Assembly: GCF_900290235.1 (NCBI RefSeq)
Contig: NZ_OLMK01000115.1
Span: forward strand, 17,505-81,504
DNA from: Streptomyces sp. MA5143a
GTDB lineage: Bacteria > Actinomycetota > Actinomycetes > Streptomycetales > Streptomycetaceae
Direction of reading: 5' to 3'
DNA length: 64,000 nucleotides
The notes under the pieces were generated by a model, which saw only the letters and a program-made list of their open reading frames with translations, did not search any database and was not told where the DNA came from. The position numbers and the translations under genes are program-made. Shown piece by piece: positions 18,402 through 26,420 of the stretch; within the stretch, counting starts at the first letter, position 1; each line of letters starts with the position of its first letter.

Positions 18402-18481
18402 GGCCTGTCGTTTGGATCACGCCTGGGCAGCCATTGGTGCCCGTAGCCCGAAGTCCGCATGATCCAAACGACAGACCCTAG
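18398..18481. mobile_element. MITE-like palindromic element flanked by CTAG
   Basis: An 84-base element has 22-bp ends, including the flanking CTAG, that are inverted copies with one mismatch (left GGGCCTGTCGTTTGGATCA, 18401-18419; right 18460-18478). It carries no gene. CTAG at both edges would be a 4-bp target duplication of the kind made by IS5-family transposases. The left CTAG contains the TAG stop of the XRE-cupin gene, so insertion left the protein end unchanged. A simple terminator hairpin is the alternative reading; the 40-base centre and the duplicated CTAG favour the mobile-element view. Confidence 0.6.
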
Positions 18482-18526
18482 GGCCCCAGCGGTGTGAACC
18501 GTTCCGCCGACGCCCGCGGGAAAGGC

Positions 18527-18559
18527 AGGAGCCCCTGCGCCGAAAGGCGAGGGGCTCCT
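18527..18559 (-). terminator. Terminator of the cold-shock gene
   Basis: A perfect 10-bp stem (AGGAGCCCCT at 18527-18536, complement at 18550-18559) is extended inside by a GCGCC/GGCG helix around a short loop. It lies about 45 bases after the cold-shock stop on the minus strand and could also stop readthrough from the XRE-cupin gene. Confidence 0.75.
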
Positions 18560-18602
18560 TGGGTACTGCTCTCAGACGTCATTCAGAGGGGCATCCCTCA
18601 GA

Positions 18603-18806
18603 TCAGACGGGGGTGACGTTCTCCGCCTGCGGACCCTTCGGGCCCTGCGTCACGTCGAAGGAGACCTGCTGGTTCTCCTCCAGCGAACGGAAGCCGCTCG
18701 CGTTGATGGCGGAGTAGTGAACGAAGACGTCGGGGCCGCCGCCTTCCTGGGCGATGAAGCCAAAGCCCTTTTCGGCGTTGAACCACTTCACGGTTCCGGT
18801 AGCCAT
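18603..18806 (-). CDS. CspA-family cold-shock protein
   Basis: 67 residues, the normal size for a single cold-shock domain. It has the RNP1 motif KGFGFI, RNP2 motif VFVHYSAI, the start MATGTVKWFN and the end GPQAENV. These proteins bind single-stranded RNA and DNA and melt RNA structure. The ATG at 18806 has a strong AAGGAGGG ribosome site. The gene stands alone with its own terminator and a 320-base upstream region shared with the divergent mqnA. An in-frame start further upstream (18956) would add sequence outside the family. Confidence 0.97.
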   Translation of the reverse strand: MATGTVKWFNAEKGFGFIAQEGGGPDVFVHYSAINASGFRSLEENQQVSFDVTQGPKGPQAENVTPV

Positions 18807-18899
18807 AAGCCCTCCTTGGGCCCAAAGGGTTGCCCTGCTCCAGAACCCTGCAAGTGTGAAAACAAGATGCCGCACAACTGCATACGTCTGAAAACGACT

Positions 18900-18956
18900 A
18901 GAGCCCGCGGTTACATGCTCCGCAGGCTCTGTACTGCAAGGGAAACCAAACTGCAA
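18900..18956 (-). promoter_or_regulatory. Candidate cold-shock promoter and 5' mRNA hairpin
   Basis: On the minus strand TTGCAG (18951-18956) and TACAGA (18928-18933) are separated by 17 bases and could be -35 and -10. Immediately downstream, 18900-18930 forms AGAGCC-GCGG/CCGC-GGCTCT, a hairpin near the predicted start of the transcript. The leader to the ATG would be about 120 bases, long enough for the structured leaders typical of cold-shock genes. The remaining gap to 19127 shows nothing else clear. Confidence 0.35.
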
Positions 18957-19127
18957 CTTGCGGCGAGCCTAGCACGCGGGCAGCCGAAAGCAATAGAGGT
19001 CAAGATCACGTCACCCAGATGTTTGAGTGATCGTTGCGCCGGATTGACGACCGTCCCCCGATCGCCTCGTGCCCGCCGCTCGGACCCCGGACCCCGGACC
19101 GTACCTCATGAGGTCTAGTCTCGCGAT

Positions 19128-19973
19128 GTGGACAATTCTCGCACCAGGCCGCGCGTAGGCCACATCCAGTTCCTGAACTGCCTGCCCCTGTACTGGGGGC
19201 TCGCGAGAACGGGCACGCTCCTCGACTTCGAGCTGACCAAGGACACCCCGGAGAAGCTCAGCGAGCAGCTGGTGCGCGGAGACCTCGACATCGGCCCCAT
19301 CACCCTCGTCGAATTCCTCCGCAACGCCGACGACCTGGTCGCCTTCCCCGACATCGCGGTCGGCTGCGACGGCCCGGTGATGTCCTGCGTCATCGTCTCG
19401 CAGGTCCCCCTCGATCGCCTGGACGGCGCCCGCGTCGCCCTCGGCTCCACCTCGCGCACCTCCGTACGCCTCGCCCAGCTGCTGCTGGCCGAGAACATCG
19501 GCGTGCGGCCGTCGTACTACACCTGCCCCCCCGACCTCTCGCTGATGATGCAGGAGGCGGAGGCCGCCGTGCTGATCGGCGACGCGGCGCTGCGGGCCAA
19601 TCTGCTCGACGGCCCCACCTACGGCCTTCAGGTGCACGACCTGGGCGCCATGTGGAAGGAGTGGACGGGACTGCCGTTCGTCTTCGCGGTGTGGGCGGCG
19701 CGCCGGGACTACCTGGAGCGGAACCCGCAGGTCACCCGCCAGGTCCACGAGGCGTTCCTGGCCTCCCGCGACCTGTCCCTGGTCGAGGTCGCCAAGGTCG
19801 CGGAGCAGGCCGCCCGCTGGGAGTCCTTCGACGAGCGGGTCCTGGAGCGCTACTTCACCACCCTCGACTTCCGCTTCGGCGACCCGCAGCTGCGGGCGGT
19901 CGCCGAGTTCGCGCGCCGGGTCGGGCCCACGACGGGATTTCCGGCGGATGTGAAGGTGGATCTCCTTTCCTGA
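19128..19973 (+). CDS. mqnA: Chorismate dehydratase of the futalosine menaquinone pathway
   Basis: 281 residues from GTG 19128. MqnA removes water from chorismate to form 3-enolpyruvoyl-benzoate, the first step of the futalosine route. The protein is a periplasmic-binding-like fold used as a soluble enzyme; recognised features are VGHIQFLNCLPLYWGL at the start, DIGPITLVEFLRNADDL, GSTSRTSVRLAQLLL, YYTCPPDLSLMMQEAEAAV and PTTGFPADVK at the end. Length is normal. The ribosome site is weak (GAGG about 15 bases upstream). mqnC lies 3.6 kb downstream and menG 6.4 kb downstream, with unrelated genes between, so this is a loose menaquinone neighbourhood and not one operon. Confidence 0.95.
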   Translation: MDNSRTRPRVGHIQFLNCLPLYWGLARTGTLLDFELTKDTPEKLSEQLVRGDLDIGPITLVEFLRNADDLVAFPDIAVGCDGPVMSCVIVSQVPLDRLDGARVALGSTSRTSVRLAQLLLAENIGVRPSYYTCPPDLSLMMQEAEAAVLIGDAALRANLLDGPTYGLQVHDLGAMWKEWTGLPFVFAVWAARRDYLERNPQVTRQVHEAFLASRDLSLVEVAKVAEQAARWESFDERVLERYFTTLDFRFGDPQLRAVAEFARRVGPTTGFPADVKVDLLS

Positions 19974-19975
19974 GC

Positions 19976-20012
19976 AATTCCTCCGCCGGCCACCGGGCCG
20001 TCGGAGGAAATT
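19976..20012 (+). terminator. Hairpin after mqnA
   Basis: Starting just after the mqnA stop, AATTCCTCCGCCGGCC pairs with GGCCGTCGGAGGAAATT downstream with small mismatches and a short loop. It would separate mqnA from the kinase gene, whose promoter must lie in the remaining 120 bases. Confidence 0.6.
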
Positions 20013-20131
20013 CGTTTGACGAATTCCGGGTTCTGTGGGACTGGCGGTCGGCGTTCGCATTCCCCTTCGGGCGTACGGCACTACGCTGCTGGGGAGTCCT
20101 GGAGTGGACGCACGGGGGAGGGGTGGGGGCG

Positions 20132-21946
20132 ATGCAGCCGCTCGACGTCGGCGAACCCACGGTCGTGGGTCCCTACCGGTTGCTCGGCCGGCTCGGTTCC
20201 GGCGGGATGGGCCGGGTCTACCTCGGGCGCAGCGCAGGCGGCCGTACCGTCGCCGTGAAGGTCGTGCACCCGCACTTCGCGCTGGACGAGGAGTTCCGCG
20301 CCCGCTTCCGCCGCGAGGTGGAGGCCGCCCGGCGGGTGGGCGGCGCCTGGACCGCGCCCGTCCTCGACGCCGACCCGGAGGCGTCCGTGCCCTGGGTGGC
20401 GACCGGGTACGCGGCCGGGCCCTCCCTCTCGGCGGCCGTCGCCGACGGCGGCCCACTGCCCGAGCACACCGTCCGGGTGCTGGGCGCGGGCCTCGCGGAG
20501 GCACTCTCCGCCGTCCACGCGCTCGGCCTGGTCCACCGCGACGTGAAGCCCTCCAACGTGCTGCTCACCGTGGACGGCCCGCTCCTCATCGACTTCGGCA
20601 TCGCCCGCGCCACCGACGGCACGGCCTCCCTCACCTCGACCGGCGTCTCCATCGGCTCCCCCGGCTACATGTCCCCCGAGCAGATCCTCGGCCACGGCGT
20701 CACCGGCGCCGCGGACGTCTTCTCCCTCGGCGCGGTCCTCGCCTACGCCGCGACCGGTGAGTCCCCCTTCCCGGGCGACTCCTCCGCCGCGCTCCTCTAC
20801 AAGGTCGTCCACGAGCCGCCCCGGCTGGACGGTCTGCGGGGCGACCTGCGCGACCTGGTCGGGCACTGCCTCGCGAAGGAACCGGACGCCCGACCGACCC
20901 CCGACGAGATCGCCCGCGCCCTCGCCCCCGACGGCGCCGCCCGCCTGGTCACGGCCGGCTGGCTCCCCGGCCCCCTCGTCGAACAGGTCGGCCGCGGCGC
21001 CGTCCAGCTCCTCAACCTGGACGCGACGGAACCGGGCCCCTCCGGGCCGGTGGGATTCAGCAGCCCTTCGGTGAGGGAGTCGGCCACGCCGACGCCGATG
21101 TCCACGCCGACGGACGCCACACCGGGCGGCGGGGCGAGCGCGATGAGTGGGACGAGTGGGATGAGCGGGACGTTCGGGCCGCCGCCCGTCATGTCGCCGT
21201 CGGTGCCGTCGGTGCCGTCGGTGCCATCGGTGCCGTCGATGCCGTCGGCGCCGTCCGTACCGTCGGCGACCCCCGCGCACTCCGGTCCCGCCACGTACGT
21301 GCCCGGCGCACGTGCGGAGGCCGCGGTGGCGGACACCGTGCCGCCGCCGGCCGCACCCGGCAAGATCTCCGTGAGCGTGGCCGCCGCCTCGACGACCGAG
21401 GCCGGCGGACGCGGCCGGAGAGTGAGCTGTTCGATCGCCCTGGCCGTGGCGGGGGCCTTCGCGGCGGTGAGCGTGGGGTCGGTGTTCGTCTTCGGGATGC
21501 TCAAGAGCGAGGACGACCGCAACAGCGACAGCGCGGGCCCCGCACCGACGGCGAGCGCGAGCTCCTCCGAGCTGCCGGGCGACACGAAGGGCGACGTACC
21601 GGCGAAGTACCTCGGCACATGGGAGGGCGACGGCTACGCCCTGGGCGGCAAGCTCCCCGCCGGCACCTTCCGGGTCACCCTGAAACAGGCCGCCGTCGGA
21701 AAGGACCTCGGCACCTTCCGCTCGGTCGACCCCCTGGGCGGCGCCTGCGACGACAAGCTGGTCCTCAAGGAGGTGACGGGCACACACGTCCTCGCCACCA
21801 GCATCGCCGACACCGAGAACAACCCCGGCACCTGCACCAGCAACACCCACGTCGTCACCCTCACCCTCGACGGCGACACACTCCAGTACGCCGCGGACAA
21901 CGCGGACGCCGGTGACCCGACGGCCCGGCTGAAGAAGCTGAAGTAG
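20132..21946 (+). CDS. Membrane-anchored Ser/Thr protein kinase (PknB-like)
   Basis: 604 residues from ATG 20132, preceded by a G-rich ribosome site. The kinase domain fills about 1-275: glycine loop GSGGMGRVYLG at 22-32, Lys43, catalytic loop HRDVKPSN with Asp137, and DFG at 154-156, so all key catalytic residues are present. A Pro/Ser/Val-rich low-complexity linker (repeated PSVPS units near 355-385) leads to one membrane segment at about 432-455. The outer C-terminal domain (about 490-604) contains two cysteines and looks like a small beta domain that could sense a ligand; it is not a PASTA repeat. The substrate is unknown. It lies between mqnA and a GNAT gene without evident coupling. Confidence 0.95.
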   Translation: MQPLDVGEPTVVGPYRLLGRLGSGGMGRVYLGRSAGGRTVAVKVVHPHFALDEEFRARFRREVEAARRVGGAWTAPVLDADPEASVPWVATGYAAGPSLSAAVADGGPLPEHTVRVLGAGLAEALSAVHALGLVHRDVKPSNVLLTVDGPLLIDFGIARATDGTASLTSTGVSIGSPGYMSPEQILGHGVTGAADVFSLGAVLAYAATGESPFPGDSSAALLYKVVHEPPRLDGLRGDLRDLVGHCLAKEPDARPTPDEIARALAPDGAARLVTAGWLPGPLVEQVGRGAVQLLNLDATEPGPSGPVGFSSPSVRESATPTPMSTPTDATPGGGASAMSGTSGMSGTFGPPPVMSPSVPSVPSVPSVPSMPSAPSVPSATPAHSGPATYVPGARAEAAVADTVPPPAAPGKISVSVAAASTTEAGGRGRRVSCSIALAVAGAFAAVSVGSVFVFGMLKSEDDRNSDSAGPAPTASASSSELPGDTKGDVPAKYLGTWEGDGYALGGKLPAGTFRVTLKQAAVGKDLGTFRSVDPLGGACDDKLVLKEVTGTHVLATSIADTENNPGTCTSNTHVVTLTLDGDTLQYAADNADAGDPTARLKKLK

Positions 21947-21993
21947 GAAATTCACTGGTCGCGGACGTGGGGTCGTGGTCCGATGCCGCGGTG

Positions 21994-22566
21994 ATGAGCG
22001 ACAGTGCCCCCACCGCGCCCCCGGTTCGCCCGCCGATCGTCCGGCCCAGGACCGACCACGACCTCGACGCCTGTACGCGGGTCCTGGCGGCGGTCCACGA
22101 GCAGGACGGCTATCCCGTGAACTGGCCCGAGCACCCGCACACCTGGCTGACCCCGGCCCCGCTCGTCGCCGCGTGGGTGGCGGAGCACGACGGCCGCGTC
22201 GTCGGCCACATCGGCCTGTCCCGTGCCGACGACACGGACGTGGCGCCCGGCCTCTGGGCCGCCCGCACCGGGGTGGGCGTCGAGACGACCGCCGTGGTCA
22301 ACCGGCTGTTCGTGTCCCCGGCCGCCCGGGGCCACGGGATCGGCGCGCTGCTGGTGGCGCGGGCCACGGCGGAGGCACGGGCCCGCGACCTGCACCCCGT
22401 GCTGGACGTGGTGGAGTCGGACGTCGCGGCGGCATCCCTCTACGAACGCCTCGGCTGGCACCACCTGGCCACGCTCGAACAGCGATGGGGCCCCGAGCAG
22501 ACGGTCAACGTCCGCTGCTACGCGGCGAAACCCTCGCGGCCCCCACATCCCACCCCCCTAGGCTGA
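21994..22566 (+). CDS. GNAT-family N-acetyltransferase
   Basis: 190 residues from ATG 21994; a GTG at 21967 is possible. The acetyl-CoA binding pyrophosphate loop is VSPAARGHGIGALLVARA, preceded by VVNRLFV and followed by LDVVESDVAAASLYERLGW, the standard GNAT motif A and B order. It transfers acetyl from acetyl-CoA to an unknown amine, perhaps a small molecule or protein. It ends 5 bases before the GTG of the prepilin peptidase gene, so the two are probably cotranscribed, though no functional link is apparent. Confidence 0.9.
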   Translation: MSDSAPTAPPVRPPIVRPRTDHDLDACTRVLAAVHEQDGYPVNWPEHPHTWLTPAPLVAAWVAEHDGRVVGHIGLSRADDTDVAPGLWAARTGVGVETTAVVNRLFVSPAARGHGIGALLVARATAEARARDLHPVLDVVESDVAAASLYERLGWHHLATLEQRWGPEQTVNVRCYAAKPSRPPHPTPLG

Positions 22567-22571
22567 CCCCC

Positions 22572-23444
22572 GTGGATCCGGACCTCTGGCTGATCGCCCT
22601 GACGGCAGTCGCCGCCCTCTGGGGCGCGGCGGCGGGCACCCTCCTGCCCCGCCCCGCCTACCGCTTCGCCGTCGACGAAGACTCCCCCTGGCAGACCACG
22701 TGCCCCGCAGGCCACCCCCTCACCGGCCCGGCCCACGGCTGGCTGGGCCGAGCCCGCTGCACCACCCCCGCGCCCCCCACCGCAACCGCCCCCACCGCAA
22801 CCGCCCCCACGGCGAGCCCCGCCACGGCGACCCCCGACTCCACGGCCCCCGCACGCCCCACCCCCGCACCCCCCGCCCCCACACGCCCCACCCCCTGCAC
22901 CTACGGTCCGAGCACCCCCACCGTCGCCCTCCTCACCGCCCTCGTCTGCGCCACGCTCGCCCTGGCCACCGGCGTGCGCCCCGAGCTCGGGGTCTGGCTT
23001 CTCCTCGCGCCGCTCGGCGTTCTGCTCGTCCTGATCGACCTCAAGGTCCAGCGCCTCCCCGATCCGCTGACCCTCCCCTTCGCCGCCCTCGCGCTCCTCC
23101 TCCTGGCCGGCGCCGCCCTCACCCCCGAACACGCGGGCGAGTGGCGCACCGCGGCGTTGGGTGCCCTCACGCTCGGCGGCGCGTACTTCCTCCTCTTCCT
23201 CATCCGCCCCCTCGCCCTCGGCTTCGGCGATGTGAAGCTCGCCGTGGGCCTCGGCGCGGCTCTCGGCTGGTACGGCTGGGGTGCCCTGTACGTCGGCACC
23301 TTCGCCGGCGCCGTCGTCGGCAGCGTCTGGACCGTCGTCCATGCGGTGCGCGGCCGGGCGGCACGCCGACAGCTCGTCGCCCTGGGGCCGTTCATGATCG
23401 CGGGGGCGTACCTGGGCCTGCTCCTGGAGGCCTACGCGGCGTGA
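22572..23444 (+). CDS. A24-family prepilin peptidase
   Basis: 290 residues from GTG 22572. It is an integral membrane aspartyl peptidase that cleaves type IV/Tad prepilin leaders; the two catalytic aspartates lie in LIDLKVQRLPDPLTL and in the GxGD-like GFGDVKLAVGLG. About six membrane segments are visible. Between the first segment and the catalytic part lies a Thr/Ala/Pro-rich linker of about 45 residues (TATAPTATAPTASPATATP), bounded by cysteines (a CPAGHP motif and CTYGP), which may be the shortened remains of the N-terminal methylase/zinc region. No pilin or Tad genes are nearby. Confidence 0.9.
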   Translation: MDPDLWLIALTAVAALWGAAAGTLLPRPAYRFAVDEDSPWQTTCPAGHPLTGPAHGWLGRARCTTPAPPTATAPTATAPTASPATATPDSTAPARPTPAPPAPTRPTPCTYGPSTPTVALLTALVCATLALATGVRPELGVWLLLAPLGVLLVLIDLKVQRLPDPLTLPFAALALLLLAGAALTPEHAGEWRTAALGALTLGGAYFLLFLIRPLALGFGDVKLAVGLGAALGWYGWGALYVGTFAGAVVGSVWTVVHAVRGRAARRQLVALGPFMIAGAYLGLLLEAYAA

Positions 23445-23535
23445 CGTCCGGGACCTCCGGGCTGACGTCGGCCGTTCGCGGCGGCTGGCGTAGGCTGGCG
23501 TGGTCCGTTCAACCCTTACGAAAGGGACGCTCCCG

Positions 23536-24735
23536 GTGACCGAGAAGGCCGATCTCCAGTCCGTTCTCGACCGTGCCGCCGAGGGTGGGCGGATCACACC
23601 GGAGGAGGCGCTCGACCTCTACCGCGACGCTCCACTGCACGCGCTCGGCTCGGCCGCCGACGCCGTCCGCCGCCGCAGGTACGCGGGCACCGAGCACATC
23701 GCGACGTACATCATCGAGCGCAACATCAACTACACGAACGTCTGTGTGACGGCGTGCAAGTTCTGCGCGTTCTACGCCCCGCCCACGGCCAAGGACAAGG
23801 GCTGGACCCGCGACCTCGACGACATCCTGCGCCGCTGCGCGGAGACCGTCGAACTCGGCGGCACCCAGATCATGTTCCAGGGCGGCCACCACCCCGACTA
23901 CGGCGTCGAGTACTACGAGAAGCACTTCGCCGCCATCAAGAAGGAGTTCCCGCAGCTGGTCAACCACTCCCTCGGGGCCTCCGAGGTCGAGCACATGGCC
24001 AGGATCTCCAAGGTGAGCGTCGAGGAGGCGATCCGGCGCATCCACGCCGCCGGCCTCGACTCCTTCGCGGGCGCCGGCGCGGAGCTGCTCCCCGAGCGCC
24101 CCCGCAAGGCCATCGCGCCGCTCAAGGAGTCCGGCGAACGCTGGCTGGAGATCATGGAGACCGCGCACAACCTGGGTGTGGAGTCCACCTCCACCATGCT
24201 GATGGGCACCGGTGAGACCAACGCCGAGCGCATCGAGCACCTGCGCATGATCCGTGACGTACAGGACCGCACGGGCGGGTTCCGCGCCTTCATCCCGTAC
24301 CTCTACCAGCCGATGAACAACCATCTGAAGGGCCGCACCCAGGCCACGATCTTCGAGTACCTGCGGATGATCGCGATCTCCCGGCTGTTCATGGACAACA
24401 TCGCCCACATCCAGGGGTCCTGGCTGACCACCGGCCAGGACGCGGGCCAGCTCACGCTGCACTACGGCGCGGACGACCTCGGCTCGGTCATGCTGGAGGA
24501 GAACGTCGTCTCGGCGGCCGGTGCCAAGCATCGCTCCAACCTCCAGGAAATGATCGACATGATCCGCACGGCGGGTCGGGTCCCGGCCCAGCGCTCCACG
24601 ACGTACGAACACCTCGTGGTCCACGACGACCCGGCGAACGACCCGGTCGACGCGCGCGTGATGTCCCACATCTCCTCCACGGCGATCGAGGGTGGCACGG
24701 CCCATCCCGAGCTGAAGATCCTCGCGTCCAACTAG
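23536..24735 (+). CDS. mqnC: Cyclic dehypoxanthinyl futalosine synthase (radical SAM)
   Basis: 399 residues from GTG 23536 (GGGACG upstream); an upstream GTG at 23500 would add 12 residues. MqnC closes the ring of dehypoxanthine futalosine by radical SAM chemistry in menaquinone synthesis. The cluster motif CVTACKFC (Cys70, Cys74, Cys77) binds the 4Fe-4S centre, followed by GGTQIMFQGGHHPDYG, STSTMLMGTGET, and IQGSWLTTGQDAGQLTLHYGADD, all typical of MqnC rather than MqnE. Length is standard. The next gene begins 7 bases after its stop, so they are likely one transcript. Confidence 0.97.
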   Translation: MTEKADLQSVLDRAAEGGRITPEEALDLYRDAPLHALGSAADAVRRRRYAGTEHIATYIIERNINYTNVCVTACKFCAFYAPPTAKDKGWTRDLDDILRRCAETVELGGTQIMFQGGHHPDYGVEYYEKHFAAIKKEFPQLVNHSLGASEVEHMARISKVSVEEAIRRIHAAGLDSFAGAGAELLPERPRKAIAPLKESGERWLEIMETAHNLGVESTSTMLMGTGETNAERIEHLRMIRDVQDRTGGFRAFIPYLYQPMNNHLKGRTQATIFEYLRMIAISRLFMDNIAHIQGSWLTTGQDAGQLTLHYGADDLGSVMLEENVVSAAGAKHRSNLQEMIDMIRTAGRVPAQRSTTYEHLVVHDDPANDPVDARVMSHISSTAIEGGTAHPELKILASN

Positions 24736-24742
24736 TCCTCCC

Positions 24743-25192
24743 ATGCTGACGATCCACGCCGCCGACGAGGTACGCCTCACCTGGGACGACCCCGAGCCCG
24801 TCAAGGGCGGCGCCGTGGTCGTCGAGGGCATCCGGGTCCGGGCCGCGGGACCGCTGGAGGAGATCCAGGAGCGGTTCCCGGGCGCCCGCGTGCGCCGGTG
24901 GCCCGGGGTGCTCGGCCCCGCCCGCGTCCACGAGGGCCCGCTGCCCGACGCGCCGACCCCACGGGAACGCGTCCACGTGGTGCTGAAGTCCGGGGCGACC
25001 GCCGTGCTCGCGGACCACACGGACACTCCCGAACTCCGCGCCGCCGCCGAACGGAACGACGTCGTCGTGCTCGCCGGTCCCCGCCCGCCGGCGATCGTCG
25101 ACAACGGCCGGGCGGACCTGGCGGTCTTCGACGAGGCGGGCATCTGCGTGGCGACGGTCTGCGCGGGCCGCCTGGTGCACCGCCGCCGCTGA
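24743..25192 (+). CDS. Imidazolonepropionase-like composite-domain protein
   Basis: 149 residues. MLTIHAADEVRLTWDDPEPVKGGAVVVEGIRVRAAGP resembles the small beta 'composite' domain found at the ends of amidohydrolases (as in imidazolonepropionase), and the C-terminal part ADLAVFDEAGICVATVCAGRLVHRR resembles the closing strands of the same domain. The TIM-barrel catalytic part with its metal ligands is absent, so it is not an amidohydrolase by itself. It follows mqnC by 7 bases. The futalosine pathway in some actinobacteria uses an aminofutalosine deaminase of the amidohydrolase superfamily, so a helper or remnant role in that pathway is possible but unproven. Confidence 0.6.
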   Translation: MLTIHAADEVRLTWDDPEPVKGGAVVVEGIRVRAAGPLEEIQERFPGARVRRWPGVLGPARVHEGPLPDAPTPRERVHVVLKSGATAVLADHTDTPELRAAAERNDVVVLAGPRPPAIVDNGRADLAVFDEAGICVATVCAGRLVHRRR

Positions 25193-25219
25193 CGGCAGGG
25201 GCGCCCCGACGGCGGAGGC

Positions 25220-25243
25220 CGGGGCGGGGGCGCCGCCGCCCCG
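25220..25243. terminator. Short hairpin between convergent genes
   Basis: CGGGGCGG (25220-25227) pairs with CCGCCCCG (25236-25243) around an 8-base loop in the 52-base gap between two convergent stops. It could serve both strands; at such G+C content a chance palindrome is possible. Confidence 0.4.
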
Positions 25244-25244
25244 C

Positions 25245-26318
25245 TCATCCCGAGAACGCCTCCGCGAACGCGCCGTCCTCCTGCTCGACCCCGCTGCAGT
25301 CGGTCAGGGCGTCATGCGCCCCGTCCCCGCACTCCCGGTCCCGGAACGTCGCCCACATGGAGACCCAGGCGATCCCCTTCTCCTCCGCGAACTCCCTGAC
25401 CTGCGCCGCGTCCTCCAGCGTGAACGTCTCGTTCTCCACGTCGTTGACGCCGAGCATCGAGGTGAGGGCGAGAGCCCGCCACGCCGTGCCCGGGGACGTT
25501 CCGAAGACGTCCCGCGCCTGCCGGTGCGTGGCCCTCGCGGCCCGTTCCGCGTAGTCGCCCATGTCGCCGTCGTACGAACGGGCGTAGTTCATGGTCATGA
25601 TGTTGACGGTGGAGACCTGGACGGACGCGTCGTTCGCCGAGTGGAGCAGGGCGAGGGCGTCGGCGTCGAGACCGGACGGCATCACGGGGAGCGTGAACGA
25701 GACGGAGAGGCCGGGCCGGTCCCGCTGGAGGCGGGCGATCGCCTCGGACCGAAGGTCCACCGCGTCGGAGTCCTTCAGCGCGTCGCCCTCGACGTCGAAG
25801 TCGGCGGCCGTCGCACCGGCGGCGTCGAGCGCCGCGCCGTACGCGTCGGCGAGGTCGTCCGCGCTGTCGCAGGCGTCGGCCAGTTCCGTCCCCGACGCCC
25901 CGCCGAAGGACACCCGCACCGACGCCCCGGACTTGGTCAGCGCCGCGATACGGGACTTCACCGCCCGGTCGCCGAGGGGAGTGGTCCCGTTCCACGCGGG
26001 CACGCACGCGTCGCCGTCGGCGATCACGAAGGCGAGATGGTACGCGGCCGCCGCCCCGGCCTCGTCGAGGTCGGACGCCTCCGTGGCGTCCACGTAGGGG
26101 GCGTACACCGTGGAGGTCCCCGCCTCCGTCTCGGCGGCCGTCGCCTTCGCGTCGGGTGTCCTCGGCGCACCGCTCGGCGCGGACGCGGACTCCGTCGACC
26201 CCGCGGCGCAGCCCCCGCAGGTCAGGACCAGCGCGGACATCACAGATAGCGCGGATATCGCAGGTATCGCAGGGATCGCGGATATCAGTGCGGCGGCCGT
26301 TTTCGGGGCATTCCTCAC
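25245..26318 (-). CDS. Secreted GH18-like (chitinase-type) protein
   Basis: 357 residues if translation begins at GTG 26318; TTG 26339 and GTG 26327 are alternatives. The N-terminus is a hydrophobic signal with unusual Ile/Ala/Ser/Pro repetition (ISAIPAIPAISALSVMSALV) ending in LTCGGCAAG, perhaps a lipoprotein site but not a perfect lipobox. The mature protein has a TIM-barrel pattern: VYAPYVDAT, VRVSFGGASG, and the GH18 signature ADFDVEGDAL, which keeps the DxDxE spacing with the acid/base Glu, then VSTVNIMTMNYA and IAWVSMWATFRDREC. This is the small chitinase type seen in Streptomyces. The substrate could be chitin or another polysaccharide. Confidence 0.75.
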   Translation of the reverse strand: MRNAPKTAAALISAIPAIPAISALSVMSALVLTCGGCAAGSTESASAPSGAPRTPDAKATAAETEAGTSTVYAPYVDATEASDLDEAGAAAAYHLAFVIADGDACVPAWNGTTPLGDRAVKSRIAALTKSGASVRVSFGGASGTELADACDSADDLADAYGAALDAAGATAADFDVEGDALKDSDAVDLRSEAIARLQRDRPGLSVSFTLPVMPSGLDADALALLHSANDASVQVSTVNIMTMNYARSYDGDMGDYAERAARATHRQARDVFGTSPGTAWRALALTSMLGVNDVENETFTLEDAAQVREFAEEKGIAWVSMWATFRDRECGDGAHDALTDCSGVEQEDGAFAEAFSG

Positions 26319-26420
26319 GTTGCTCACTGGGGCAACCAATCACACCGGGCCGGGCGCCGTGCCGTGGTCGCCGGGACGGGCGCTGCGAGGCCGCTCGGCG
26401 CCTCCTGCCACAATGGGCCC

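Noticed and set aside
16481..18481. A 666-codon plus-strand open frame across the azlCD region
   Set aside because: It runs through tandem repeats and opposite azlD and azlC, and its product is Pro/Arg-rich noise.
22658..22900. Minus-strand Gly/Val frame opposite the prepilin peptidase linker
   Set aside because: It mirrors the Thr/Ala/Pro linker repeats and has no independent support.
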